Positions 33,253 through 42,700 of a DNA stretch of 64,000 bases are shown piece after piece; positions within the stretch are counted from its first letter, which is position 1; every line of letters begins with the position of its first letter. The position numbers were made by a program, and so were the translations under genes. The stretch is from NCBI RefSeq assembly GCF_014384705.1, contig NZ_JACRSN010000013.1, positions 1-64,000 on the forward strand, written 5' to 3'. The notes below the pieces were generated by a model that worked only from the letters and a program-made list of their open reading frames with translations, was not told the DNA's origin and did not search any database. Source of the stretch: Yeguia hominis (lineage in GTDB: Bacteria; Bacillota; Clostridia; Oscillospirales; Acutalibacteraceae).

Positions 33253-35206
33253 ACGCGTCCTCCGGGAATTTTCCGCGATTTTTCGGTTTTCCTTGCGGAA
33301 ACTCCGGGGAATGCTGTTCCTGTATGGATTCCTGCAGACGATCCTGCTTCCCCTTCTGCTTTTACTGAATATTGAGAGCACCCGCAATCGTCCCCTTTCC
33401 CATACGGTGCCGAGTTCCGCATTTTATGATGCCCTGCGGGTACTGTTCGGCGTCACTGCCGTACCGCTCATGCTCATTTTCTCCGTCGTGTTTGTGCTGC
33501 AGCTTTTTCGCTATCTGCACGGAAAACGCAGCGTCGATTTCTTTCATGCCCTGCCGGTAGGCCGGACGCCGATGCTTCTGGGAAAATACTGTGCAGGACT
33601 TTTTTCTCTGCTGGTACCGTTTCTCTGCAATGTCCTGCTGTGTACGCTGATCGGTATTCTGTACCGCGTGTTTAACTGCGCCATTCTGCTGTGGCTTCTT
33701 TCCGAAACCCTGTGGTTCCTTTTGATGACGATTTCCTGCTTTACCTTCGCCATGCTTATTGCGGTATGCAGCGGGACCACGATGGAAATGATGCTCTCCG
33801 GGATTTTCATCAGCGTTTCCTGGCCGCTTGCGGTCCTTCTGCTTTTGGTTCTGGCAGAATGCCTGCTTCCCGGTTATGCGTCGAGCTACAACATCGCAGC
33901 GATCATGGCGTTTTCCCCACCTGCTGCGGCATTCGTTCCGTTTGCCGCCTCTATGATCGGCGACAGTTATACCGGTATCGTCCCGGTTAGTTTTACCGTC
34001 TGGTGGATCGTTCTGCCGATTCTCATGCTGGTTGCCGCGATTGCTGTGTACCGGCGCAGAAAAAGTGAATCTGCCGAAAACACCATCTCCATGCCGGCCA
34101 TTAAAATTTTCATCCGCATGATCACCACTTTTGCCGCCGGACTTGGATTCGGATTTCTTCTGTATATGTTCTTTTCCGACGAAAAAGCCTTTTTTATCGG
34201 CGTATTGGCCGGGTCTGTCGCCGCGCATGTCGTCGCCGAAGCACTTTACAGCCGCGGATTCAAAGGCATGCTGAAAAGCTTCCGCTGGTATGCTGTTCCG
34301 GCAGTCCTTCTGGTTCTTTTTTATTGTTCTCTGGCAACCGGATTTTTCGGATACGACACCAAAATTCCAAAAGCAGACGAGCTTGTCAGCACACAAATTG
34401 AACTTCCGCAGCTTTATCCCGTATCGACCGATGAAAACAGCGAGTCCTTCGTCTCCTATTCGTATCATCAAGGTGATTTCTGCGATGAAAACGGACGCAT
34501 TCTCGCCTCTGTTCTCCCGACGGCAGAGGATTCGGACACCTTTGATAAAATTTTGGATCTGCATCAACTCGCCATTCAAAACATCCGCTCTACGCGGTAT
34601 CCCTATCAGTTCCAGTTCCAAAACTCCAGCCTTTTTGGGTCCAACGAAACGGTAAAATTCCGGTATCGGCTGAAAAATGGATCCACATTTTCCCGGACAT
34701 TTTCTGTTCCCTGGAACGGAACGTTCTACGAGGAATTCTGCAAAAAAAGCCAGGCGCTTTCCGCCAGCGAAACCTTTTTGAAACAGTCCAACCTCGCCTA
34801 TTATCTGGAACCTGCATTTATTGAGTCAATCGACCTCAGCGGAATCTGGTCCTCCCAAACGCTCAAACCCAACGACGCCGTAAAAGCGGAGCTTTTGAAG
34901 GCGCTGGTTGCGGACAGCGGCAAGTTTGGATATTACGTTTACGCGGAAGATTCGGAAACCGCCACCAAAACCGAAGGAATCCCGGAAATTTCCGTTTCCC
35001 TGAACCTGAAATCTTCCTTTATTCCAAGCCAGGGCAGCGTGCTCTCCCATCTTCTCGGCGATCATTCCGGGCCTGTCGTTTATAAGGGGAGCGGCTCTAA
35101 CTTTCCCATCAATCCCGCGTGCACACACACACTTGCATTTTTTGAAAAAGAAGGATGGGATCTCACCGCGCTGAACGAAGCGCCGGAATACGGTCTGGAC
35201 GAATAA
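33227..35206 (+). CDS. ABC transporter permease with large extracytoplasmic C-terminal region
   Basis: A 659-residue protein that starts at ATG 33227 (GGAGGTGG upstream), overlapping the ATPase gene. The first 380 or so residues hold about nine membrane segments, including FLHGKRSVDFFHALPVGR-type ABC-2 permease sequence (in fact RYLHGKRSVDFFHALPVGR). The remaining 280 are hydrophilic, for example TQIELPQLYPVSTDENSE, and are probably outside. It resembles permeases of YtrABC-type systems. Cargo unknown; lipid II or bacitracin-type stress is suggested for relatives. Confidence 0.8.
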   Translation: MTLITSYRKRVLREFSAIFRFSLRKLRGMLFLYGFLQTILLPLLLLLNIESTRNRPLSHTVPSSAFYDALRVLFGVTAVPLMLIFSVVFVLQLFRYLHGKRSVDFFHALPVGRTPMLLGKYCAGLFSLLVPFLCNVLLCTLIGILYRVFNCAILLWLLSETLWFLLMTISCFTFAMLIAVCSGTTMEMMLSGIFISVSWPLAVLLLLVLAECLLPGYASSYNIAAIMAFSPPAAAFVPFAASMIGDSYTGIVPVSFTVWWIVLPILMLVAAIAVYRRRKSESAENTISMPAIKIFIRMITTFAAGLGFGFLLYMFFSDEKAFFIGVLAGSVAAHVVAEALYSRGFKGMLKSFRWYAVPAVLLVLFYCSLATGFFGYDTKIPKADELVSTQIELPQLYPVSTDENSESFVSYSYHQGDFCDENGRILASVLPTAEDSDTFDKILDLHQLAIQNIRSTRYPYQFQFQNSSLFGSNETVKFRYRLKNGSTFSRTFSVPWNGTFYEEFCKKSQALSASETFLKQSNLAYYLEPAFIESIDLSGIWSSQTLKPNDAVKAELLKALVADSGKFGYYVYAEDSETATKTEGIPEISVSLNLKSSFIPSQGSVLSHLLGDHSGPVVYKGSGSNFPINPACTHTLAFFEKEGWDLTALNEAPEYGLDE

Positions 35207-35343
35207 AAACGGCCTTTCCGCACATCTGCATTTTGGGCTGGAATCCGCGACCGCTTTTGTGTGCCCAACAGCCGGTAGAAATGCTCTGCGCCGGCCAGCT
35301 GTTTTGATCCTGACCGCTCTTTCAACAAAAACCAAAAAGCAGC

Positions 35344-35377
35344 AAAAAGGACGCTTCCGACCGGAAGCGTCCTTTTT
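35344..35377. terminator. Bidirectional intrinsic terminator
   Basis: AAAAAGGACGCTTCC pairs perfectly with GGAAGCGTCCTTTTT around four bases, between convergent genes. Confidence 0.88.
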
Positions 35378-35388
35378 TATGGTCTCAT

Positions 35389-36687
35389 TTAGGCAAATTG
35401 GGTCTCATCCAACTGCACGATGCCCGCTTCGCAGAGCTTTTGCAGTGACATCAGAATTCCCAGCTTTGCATGCTGCCAAGTCAGGCCGCCTTGAAAATAG
35501 ACGGCGTACGGCGGACGGATCGGCCCGTCTGCGCTCAATTCAATCGACGACCCCTGGACAAAGGCGCCGGCCGCCATGATCACATCCGAATCATACCCCG
35601 GCATCGGCCAGGGCTCCGGCACCACATAGCTGTCCACCGGCGCTGCCGCCTGAATGCCTTTGCAAAACGCGATCACACCTTCCGGCGTTCCGAAGGTGAT
35701 CGCCTGAATAATATCGTGCCGGGACTCCGAACCGTTCGGAATCACCGAAAATCCTAACTGTTCATAAAGATTCGCCGCAAACACTGCGCCCTTGAGCGCA
35801 CTGGCCACAACGGTAGGCGCCAGGAACAGGCCCTGATAAAATGCCGGCATCAACCCGAGGTTTGCACCGACCTCCTGCCCGAGGCCCGGCGCGCTGAGCC
35901 GATAGGCGCACTGCTCCACACAGGCCTTTGTGCCGCAGATATAGCCGCCGATTGGCGCCAAACCGCCGCCCGGGTTTTTGATCAGCGAGCCAACAATCAT
36001 ATCTGCGCCGACATCTGAAGGCTCAATTGTCTCTACAAATTCCCCGTAGCAGTTATCCACCATGCAGATTACAGCGGGCTTTATCGATTTGACAAAGGCA
36101 ATCAGTTCCCCAATCTGCCGGACAGAATAGGTCGGACGCGTCTGGTAACCTTTGGAGCGCTGGATGGTGACCAGTTTTGTTTTTTCGTGAATCGCCTGCC
36201 GGATTCCTTCATAGTCAAAAGAATTGTCCGGCAGCAAATCGACCTGCCGGTAAGAAATCCCGTATTCCTTGAGGGATCCCACCGAATCGCGGATTCCGAT
36301 CACTTCTTCCAGCGTATCATACGGCTTTCCTGCCGGAGAAAGCAGCTCGTCCCCGGGACGCAGATTGGCTGCCAGCGCAACTGCCAGCGCGTGTGTCCCG
36401 CACGTAATCTGCGGCCGCACCAGCGCCGCCTCTGTATGGAAGCAGGAAGCATAGACTTTTTCAAGGTTATCCCGGCCGGCGTCGTCGTAGCCGTAACCGG
36501 TTGTCGCCGCGAAATGTGTTGCGTTTACCCGGTTTTCCTGCATGGCGCCGATCACTTTCATCTGATTATATTCCGCAACCCGGTCAATCTCCCGAAAGCG
36601 TTCCTGCAGTTTCTCCAAAACGTGCTCTCCGAATCGGTATACCGTCTTGTCAATTCCGAGTTTTCGGTACATGGTTTCCAGTTCCAT
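35389..36687 (-). CDS. Methionine gamma-lyase family protein (YnbB / aluminium-resistance type)
   Basis: A 432-residue PLP enzyme of the Met_gamma_lyase family often called aluminium resistance protein. Key segments: NRVNATHFAATTGYGYDD, RPQITCGTHALAVAL, TIQRSKGYQTRPTYSVRQIGELI, the aspartate in CMVDNCYGEFVE and the PLP lysine in GSLIKNPGGGLAPIGGYI. Length is normal. The true reaction is not established for most members. Stand-alone gene, divergent from murE. Confidence 0.88.
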   Translation of the reverse strand: MELETMYRKLGIDKTVYRFGEHVLEKLQERFREIDRVAEYNQMKVIGAMQENRVNATHFAATTGYGYDDAGRDNLEKVYASCFHTEAALVRPQITCGTHALAVALAANLRPGDELLSPAGKPYDTLEEVIGIRDSVGSLKEYGISYRQVDLLPDNSFDYEGIRQAIHEKTKLVTIQRSKGYQTRPTYSVRQIGELIAFVKSIKPAVICMVDNCYGEFVETIEPSDVGADMIVGSLIKNPGGGLAPIGGYICGTKACVEQCAYRLSAPGLGQEVGANLGLMPAFYQGLFLAPTVVASALKGAVFAANLYEQLGFSVIPNGSESRHDIIQAITFGTPEGVIAFCKGIQAAAPVDSYVVPEPWPMPGYDSDVIMAAGAFVQGSSIELSADGPIRPPYAVYFQGGLTWQHAKLGILMSLQKLCEAGIVQLDETQFA

Positions 36688-36833
36688 ATCTGCTCCCCCA
36701 TCGTGCTCTGTCCTGCATCATTTTCTGCTGGCCAAACCGGATTGGTTCCGGCTCCAGAACGTTCGTCAAGTTCCGAATTATTATACAGTTTCTGTCGTTG
36801 TCTGTCAATTTTCTGTCGTTCAACGCCTTTTAT

Positions 36834-36862
36834 TTGACAACCGGAAAAAGGTATTGTATCAT
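36834..36862 (+). promoter_or_regulatory. Sigma-A promoter of murEF
   Basis: TTGACA (36834-36839), 17-bp spacer, TATCAT (36857-36862), 54 bp before the murE start. Confidence 0.7.
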
Positions 36863-36916
36863 CGAAGATAGCGTATCCTTTTTTGGAAGGATGATCTTTT
36901 TCTGGGAGGCCTTTTC

Positions 36917-38401
36917 ATGTTGCTTTCTGCACTTTTAACAGATCTTACTTATACCGGCGATTATCCGTCAGTCGAAATTTCCGACATCATTATCGACTCC
37001 CGGCGCGTAAAACCGGGCTGTGCCTTTGTTTGCCTGCGGGGTTCTGCCGTAGACAGCCATCAATATGCCGCACAGGCCGCAAAAGACGGCGCCGCTGTCA
37101 TTTTTGCGGAATATCCGGTAGAAGCAGATGCACCGGTGCTGCTGGTTCCGGATACCCGGCGTGCGCTGGCATTGCTTTCCGCTGCCTTTTTTGGCCATCC
37201 TGCCCGCAGACTGACCACAATCGGCATTACGGGCACAAAGGGAAAAACCACGACGTCCTATATGATCCGCTCCATTCTGGAAGCTGCCGGGCATAAAGTT
37301 GGCATGATCGGAACCATCGGCGTCGTAATTGACGGCAAAACCATCCCGATCAACAATACGACACCGGAATCCTACGATGTCCAGCGCTATCTAAAAGAAA
37401 TGGCGGACGCCGGGTGTGATTTCTGTGTCATGGAGGTTTCCTCCATCGGACTGAAAGGCCACCGTGTGGATGGCATGACCTTTGACGTCGGTCTGTTCAC
37501 CAACTTCTCTCCCGACCATATCGGCGGCAGTGAACACCGCGACATGGAAGAGTACTTATATTGTAAGAGCTTATTGTTCCGTCAGTGCCGCACCGGCGTC
37601 GTAAATATTGACGACGAAAATTGCGAAGGCGTCCTTGCCGGACACACCTGCCAGGTCGAGACCTATGGTTTTTCCGAACGCGCACAGCTGCGCGCCGCGG
37701 ATGACCACCTGATTTCAGAACCGGGTTATCTCGGCGCCGGCTTTACGGTTTCCGGCGCGCTTACCGGCACGCTGCGCGTCTGTATTCCCGGCACCTTCAG
37801 CGTCTATAACGCACTCGCCGCAGCAGCCGTCTGCCGCCTGTTCGACATCACGCTTTCTCAGATCCAGCAGGGCCTTGACACCGTCAAAGTCAAGGGACGC
37901 GTCGAACCGGTTCCGGTTCCCGGAAACTACACGCTTCTGATTGACTATGCGCACAACGCGGTCAGCATGGAAAACATTCTCGGGACTCTGAGTGAGTATC
38001 ATCCCAAACATCTGATCTGCCTGTTCGGCGCAGGCGGAAACCGTCCGAAAATCCGGCGGTATGAGATGGGAGAAGTGTGCGGGCATATGGCGGATCTCTC
38101 TGTCATCACGGCAGATAACTCCAGATTTGAAAATGTGATGGATATCATTGCGGATATTAAAACCGGTATGGCGAAAACGACCGGAAAATATGTCGTGATC
38201 CCCGACCGGCGGGACGCCATCCGCTACTGCATCGAAAATGCACAGGACGGCGATATCATCGTTCTTGCCGGAAAAGGGCATGAGGATTATCAGGAAATTG
38301 CAGGCGTCAAGCACCACTTTGACGAGCGGGAGGTCATCGCAGAAATTCTGCAGACGCACGGCACCCTTCCGCCTGTCCAGCCGGAGGAGGAATCGCTATG
38401 A
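36917..38401 (+). CDS. murE: UDP-MurNAc-tripeptide synthetase
   Basis: A Mur ligase that adds the third amino acid to the peptidoglycan precursor. N-terminal uridine-binding region (IIIDSRRVKPGCAFVCLRG), ATP loop GITGTKGKTTTSYM, central NTTPESYDVQRYL and C-terminal ligase domain. The specificity motif, DNPR in meso-diaminopimelate enzymes, reads D400-N-S-R403 (TADNSRFENV). The DNxR pattern suggests diaminopimelate rather than lysine, but the proline is missing. Overlaps murF by four bases. Confidence 0.92.
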   Translation: MLLSALLTDLTYTGDYPSVEISDIIIDSRRVKPGCAFVCLRGSAVDSHQYAAQAAKDGAAVIFAEYPVEADAPVLLVPDTRRALALLSAAFFGHPARRLTTIGITGTKGKTTTSYMIRSILEAAGHKVGMIGTIGVVIDGKTIPINNTTPESYDVQRYLKEMADAGCDFCVMEVSSIGLKGHRVDGMTFDVGLFTNFSPDHIGGSEHRDMEEYLYCKSLLFRQCRTGVVNIDDENCEGVLAGHTCQVETYGFSERAQLRAADDHLISEPGYLGAGFTVSGALTGTLRVCIPGTFSVYNALAAAAVCRLFDITLSQIQQGLDTVKVKGRVEPVPVPGNYTLLIDYAHNAVSMENILGTLSEYHPKHLICLFGAGGNRPKIRRYEMGEVCGHMADLSVITADNSRFENVMDIIADIKTGMAKTTGKYVVIPDRRDAIRYCIENAQDGDIIVLAGKGHEDYQEIAGVKHHFDEREVIAEILQTHGTLPPVQPEEESL

Positions 38402-39762
38402 ACTTAAGCGTACGGGAAATTCTCAACGCCTGCGGCGGCACGCTGCTGTGCGGCAATCCGGATGCGGAAGTAACCGGCGTAAAGGTTGACAGCCGTGAAG
38501 TGATCCCCGGGGACCTCTTTGTTCCGATCAAAGGGGAACGGATTGATCCGCATCTCTATATTGATGCAGTTTTTGAAGCCGGCGCTGCCGCTTCGTTTAC
38601 AGAAAATCCAAAAGAGCCCCTTCGCAGCGGTGCGCTGATCTATGTTGAACAGACGCTTCCTGCGCTGCAGAAACTTGCCGCCGCTTACCGCGCGCAATTC
38701 TCGATTCCGCTTGTCGGCATTACAGGCAGCGTCGGAAAAACAACCACCAAAGAAATGGTTGCGCTGGCGCTCTCGGCCGGAAAGCGGGTCATGAGCACCA
38801 AAGGAAACCAAAACAGCCAAATCGGGCTTCCGCTGACGATGTTCCAGCTGGCACCCGAAGACGAAGCGGCGGTCATCGAGATGGGTATGAGCGAATTCGG
38901 AGAGATGAGCCGCCTTGCCGCCGTTGCAGCGCCGACGCTTGCGGTTATGACCAACATCGGCCTTTCCCACATCGGGCAGTTACATACGCAGGAAAATATC
39001 CTGCACGAAAAGCTGCATATTACAGACGGATGGGGTCCCGGGAACATCCTGTTCCTCAACGGGGATGATCCCCTGCTTGCTCCGCTGCACGGGCATTTGC
39101 CGTTCCAGACGGTGACCTACGGCACCGGCGAAACCTGTATCTGGCGCGCCTGCGGCATCGTGCCCTACGGAGATGGGCTTTCCTTCCATATTCTTTATCC
39201 CGGCGGCATTGTCCATGTTGATCTTCCGGTTCCGGGAATGCATCATGTCCTTAACGCGGCAGCAGCGGTCGCCGTTGCCGCTGCATGCGGAATTTCCCCA
39301 CAGGCAGCAGCCGCTGCGCTCAGTCGGTATACCCCGCCTGCCATGCGTCAGCAGATTCATCACGCCGGCGACATCACGATTATTGACGACACGTATAACG
39401 CCAGCCCGGATTCTGTTCGCGGCGGGATCGATGTCCTCTGCGGGCTGAAAACACCCGGCAAGCGCATCGCACTGCTTGCCGACATGCGGGAATTAGGGGA
39501 ACACTCCCGGGAGGCGCACGAAAGTGTCGGGGCTTATGCCGCACAGCGCGGTGTGGATCTCGTGATCACCATCGGAGAAGAGAGTCTGGCAACTGCCCAA
39601 GCGGCGCAGGCCGGCGGTATCTCGTGTCATTGCTGTAAAGAAAACACCGAGGCCGCAGAACTTCTTCTTTCTCTTCTTAAGCCCGGCGACGCAGTATTGG
39701 TTAAAGGATCGCGCGGAATGCACACCGAAACGGTCGTGAAAACCCTGCTGCAAAAATTGTAA
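38398..39762 (+). CDS. murF: UDP-MurNAc-tripeptide--D-Ala-D-Ala ligase
   Basis: A 454-residue Mur ligase finishing the pentapeptide precursor. VKVDSREVIPGDLFVPIKGER, ATP loop GITGSVGKTTTKEM, TKGNQNSQIGLPLT, AVIEMGMSEFGEM and the C-terminal DDTYNASPDSV are all typical. The start overlaps the murE stop (ATGA). mraY does not follow, unlike in the classical dcw cluster. Confidence 0.95.
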   Translation: MNLSVREILNACGGTLLCGNPDAEVTGVKVDSREVIPGDLFVPIKGERIDPHLYIDAVFEAGAAASFTENPKEPLRSGALIYVEQTLPALQKLAAAYRAQFSIPLVGITGSVGKTTTKEMVALALSAGKRVMSTKGNQNSQIGLPLTMFQLAPEDEAAVIEMGMSEFGEMSRLAAVAAPTLAVMTNIGLSHIGQLHTQENILHEKLHITDGWGPGNILFLNGDDPLLAPLHGHLPFQTVTYGTGETCIWRACGIVPYGDGLSFHILYPGGIVHVDLPVPGMHHVLNAAAAVAVAAACGISPQAAAAALSRYTPPAMRQQIHHAGDITIIDDTYNASPDSVRGGIDVLCGLKTPGKRIALLADMRELGEHSREAHESVGAYAAQRGVDLVITIGEESLATAQAAQAGGISCHCCKENTEAAELLLSLLKPGDAVLVKGSRGMHTETVVKTLLQKL

Positions 39763-39890
39763 TTGGAAAAGAAAGGCAGTTTTCCGTACACACGATCGGC
39801 AAAGCTGCCTTTCCTTTATTGGTTTTGATAAAAAATTTGGTTTTTTGCAAAAGTTTTTTTGAAAAATACGGATTTTTTTCGTCTCAGGCC
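39763..39890. other. murF terminator region
   Basis: AAAGGCAG (39772-39779) can pair with CTGCCTTT (39806-39813) over a long loop, a weak terminator. The flank AAAATTGTAATTG...GGCAGTTTT is partly repeated at 39948-39975. Confidence 0.4.
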
Positions 39891-39946
39891 TTGCACTCTG
39901 AGACTTTCCGTGTTACAATAGTAACAGTTTTGTTACCATTGTAAAA
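39891..39946 (+). promoter_or_regulatory. Promoter with two tandem palindromic operators
   Basis: TTGCAC (39891-39896), 17-bp spacer, TACAAT (39914-39919). Overlapping the -10 is TGTTAC-AATA-GTAACA (39911-39926). Exactly 20 bp downstream is TGTTAC-CATT-GTAAAA (39931-39946), the same site with one changed base. Two such sites on the same face of the helix suggest cooperative binding of a dimeric repressor. A weaker TTGACA lies at 39956. Confidence 0.6.
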
Positions 39947-40014
39947 AAATTGTAATTGACAAGGCAGTTTTACACGGCCTTTTATCATTCCAAAAAACAC
40001 GGAGGATCTACGTT

Positions 40015-41289
40015 TTGAAAAAGAATGCCAAACGATTTATCGTCATCATTTTAATTGCAGCAGTAATTGTCTCCTCTTCGCTGGTGTTTTCCGGCGGTGT
40101 CGGTGTCGATGCTGCGACTGCAACCGGTGTTGGGCTTTCTGAGCATTGCCTCAACGCCTATTATGAAGGTTGGTCTTATATCTACGGCGCCATGTCTTAC
40201 GGAGCAGTTGACTGCTCGGGTTTGATTATGCTGTATAACGGTGTCGGCGGCATCCGGACAGATATGATGGCTGCCTCTCCGGAGACCGGATCCATCGGTT
40301 CCCTGCCCCGGATTCATGGTCTCGGACTTTATCAGCCCGGCCATGTCGGTGTCTATGTCGGCAGCGGAATGGCCGTTGACGCGCGGGATGAATATTCCGG
40401 CGTGTGCTATGATTCAGTTTATAGCAAAAGCTGGACCAACTGGTTTAAAGTCGCTGGCGTGAGCTATCCGGACACCGGATTTGTTTCCTTTAACGGCAGC
40501 ATGTTCTATTATGAAGATGGCCAGTATGTTGTGGATACCACCCGCACAGTGGACGGCGTGACCTATTCGTTTGGCTCTTCCGGTGCAGCAGTCAGCGCCT
40601 ATGACAGCAACGGAAATTCGGTAGATATCGGTTCTTCGGCAGGAAATTCCATGGCTAACAATTCGATTGCAGCGCCGACGACTCCGGATCCGGATCCGGA
40701 ACCCTCTTATGACGAGCCTTCTTACGATGACGATTCCTCCAGCGATGCTGAGGCTGAAGCCGAAAAGGCTGCGCAGGAAGAAAAGAAGAAGCAGGAAGAA
40801 GAGAAGAAACGTCTGGAAGAAGAAAAGAAGAAGCAGGAAGAAGAAGAAAAACGCCTTCAGGAAGAAGCCGCTCAGCGCGAAGCCGATGAAAAGGAAGGCT
40901 CTGCCGCAGCGTTTTTGACCACAATGGCGCTCAATGATCCTTACAATCAGGTCGAGCCGGAAACGCAGGCTTTGGTGGCCAACGCAGATACGCAGGATTT
41001 GAAATCGAATGATCAACCGGAAGTCACCCTTCCGAAAGAAGAAAGCACAACCACGGTTGTGGAACAGAGAGCCTTGATCGGCGAGGAAGCTTTGGTGCAG
41101 CAGCGCACTTCCGGCGCCACACAGGGCCATCCCCTCGCTTTTGTTTTCATTCTTTTCGCAACTGTTTTGAGTGCGTTCGGATTCTTCGTGGTTGAACGCC
41201 GTATTTGGAAAAATAAAAAACACAGCTATGCTTTTGTACGGGATTTGACTTCCCGAAAAGCGTCTTCCAATCGGAAAAATATGTTTTAA
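40015..41289 (+). CDS. Membrane-anchored NlpC/P60-type peptidase
   Basis: A secreted 424-residue protein. A signal sequence or membrane anchor spans about residues 7-30. An NlpC/P60 (C40) endopeptidase domain follows, with Cys67 in AVDCSGLIMLY and His110 in PGHVGVYVG. Next come a spacer (GSSAGNSMANNS), a Pro/Asp/Glu stretch and a charged coiled coil of Lys/Glu (about 245-295). A C-terminal membrane helix (about 375-395, FVFILFATVLSAFGFFVV) ends in a basic tail. It should cleave peptidoglycan stem peptides at the cell surface. TTG start behind GGAGGA, 11 bases upstream. Confidence 0.85.
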   Translation: MKKNAKRFIVIILIAAVIVSSSLVFSGGVGVDAATATGVGLSEHCLNAYYEGWSYIYGAMSYGAVDCSGLIMLYNGVGGIRTDMMAASPETGSIGSLPRIHGLGLYQPGHVGVYVGSGMAVDARDEYSGVCYDSVYSKSWTNWFKVAGVSYPDTGFVSFNGSMFYYEDGQYVVDTTRTVDGVTYSFGSSGAAVSAYDSNGNSVDIGSSAGNSMANNSIAAPTTPDPDPEPSYDEPSYDDDSSSDAEAEAEKAAQEEKKKQEEEKKRLEEEKKKQEEEEKRLQEEAAQREADEKEGSAAAFLTTMALNDPYNQVEPETQALVANADTQDLKSNDQPEVTLPKEESTTTVVEQRALIGEEALVQQRTSGATQGHPLAFVFILFATVLSAFGFFVVERRIWKNKKHSYAFVRDLTSRKASSNRKNMF

Positions 41290-41336
41290 TCTTTGACTGT
41301 AATCCTTCTGGGATTGGCAAGTGAAAACCTCCGAAA

Positions 41337-41370
41337 GGAACGTGGACATCCGCAGTGTCCACGTTCCTTT
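41337..41370 (+). terminator. Intrinsic terminator
   Basis: GGAACGTGGACA pairs perfectly with TGTCCACGTTCC around seven bases, followed by six T. Confidence 0.9.
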
Positions 41371-41552
41371 TTTCTTTTTGCTGCAATTCAAAATGGCACG
41401 CAAGCGTTTTTTCAAAATGTGAAGCCACCCAAAGCCGACCGAATAAGGTAAGATAAGTTGCGCAAATTGAAAAGAGGATAAAAGAAGACATAGTTTGCAG
41501 ACTCTGGTAGAATGAAGTCACAACACAAACATTCAAAAGGAGACAGCAAACG
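41371..41552. other. Left flank of the IS256-type element
   Basis: No gene. GGAGA (41540-41544) is the ribosome binding site of the broken transposase. The element left end should lie here, but I could not define an inverted repeat because the right end is lost. Confidence 0.4.
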
Positions 41553-42700
41553 ATGTCCGAGAAAATTGTATAGCTAAATGAGGAAGTAATCAAGGGGCAG
41601 ATCAAAGAATTAGTCCGCAGCAGCGCGGAAGAAACCCTGAACGAGCTGCTGGAAAAGGAGGCGGAGTCTCTGACGCAGGCGGCCCGCTGCGAGCGCAGCG
41701 AGGCTCGTCAGGGCTATCGCAGCGGCCACTATGACCGGAACCTCACCACGACCTCTGGCGATGTCACGCTCCATATGCCGCGGCGCAAGGGCGTGTCCTT
41801 CGAGACGGCCATCATCGAGCGGTATCGCCGCCGGGAGAGCAGCGTGGAGGAGGCTCTCATCGAGATGTACCCGGCAGGCGTTTCCGTACGCCGTGTGGAG
41901 GACATCACGGAGGCTCTGTGGGGCAGTAAGGTCTCGCCTGCCACCGTCAGCGAGCTGAACAAGAAAGCCTACGTCCACATTGAAGACTGGCGGAACCGGT
42001 CACTGCAGGGCGGACGGTATGCGTATGTCTACGTGGACGGCATCTACCTGCGCCGCAACTCGGGCGGAGAATACGAAAATGCTGCCATTCCGGCGGCAAT
42101 TGCCGTGAATGAGGACGGGTTTCGTGAGGTTCTGGGCGCTGCCCCGAGGGGATGAAAGAGGACAAGGCCAGCTGGGTCAGCTTCTTGCAGCGGCTGCGCG
42201 GGCGGGGTCTAGACGGCGTGAAGCTCATCGTCGGCGACAAGTGCATGGGGATGCTGGAGGCCGTGGGCGAAGTGTTTCCGGAGGCCAAATACCAGCGCTG
42301 CATCGTGCATTTCTACCGCAATGTTTTCTCCGTTGTGCCAAAATCAAAGGTCAAAATTGCAGCGAAAATACTCAAGGCGATCCACGCGCAGGAGAGCAAG
42401 AAAGCCTCCCGCGAGAAGGCAAGAGCTGTCGTTGCCAAGTTAAAAACAATGAAGCTGAAGGAGGCTGCCAAGAAGGTCGAGGACGGCATTGAGGAACCGC
42501 TGACCTACTGTGATTTTCCCAGCGAGCACTGGACGCGTATCCGCACCAACAATGTGATCGAACGGCTGAACCGTGAGATCCGCCGCAGGACGTGTGTGGT
42601 GGGAACGTTCCCCGATGGGAACTCTGCGCTGATGCTGGTCTGTGCAAGGCTGCGTCATGTGGCGGGAACGCAGCGGGGCAACAAGAAGTACATGAATATT
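41553..42700 (+). pseudogene. IS256-family transposase, inactivated
   Basis: Clear Mutator/IS256 sequence: LNELLEKEAESLTQAARCERSEARQGYRSGHYDRNL, RYAYVYVDGIYLRRN with the first Asp, KLIVGDKCMGMLEAVGEVFPEAKYQRC with the second and RTNNVIERLNREIRRRT with the Glu. It is broken three ways. Codon 7 is TAG (41571-41573). Two extra bases near 42140 shift the frame (GAAPRG-stop instead of GAAEGMKED). The C-terminus after KKYMN is replaced by unrelated sequence at about 42700. The element is dead. Confidence 0.85.

Noticed and set aside
39911..39946. Palindromes as WalR boxes (TGTWAH-N5-TGTWAH)
   Set aside because: The half-sites are inverted and spaced differently from the WalR direct repeat, although a wall hydrolase would be a plausible target.
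40740..40900. The Lys/Glu-rich segment of the NlpC/P60 protein as a frameshift or assembly error
   Set aside because: It stays in frame and ends in a clear membrane anchor, so it is a charged coiled-coil linker.
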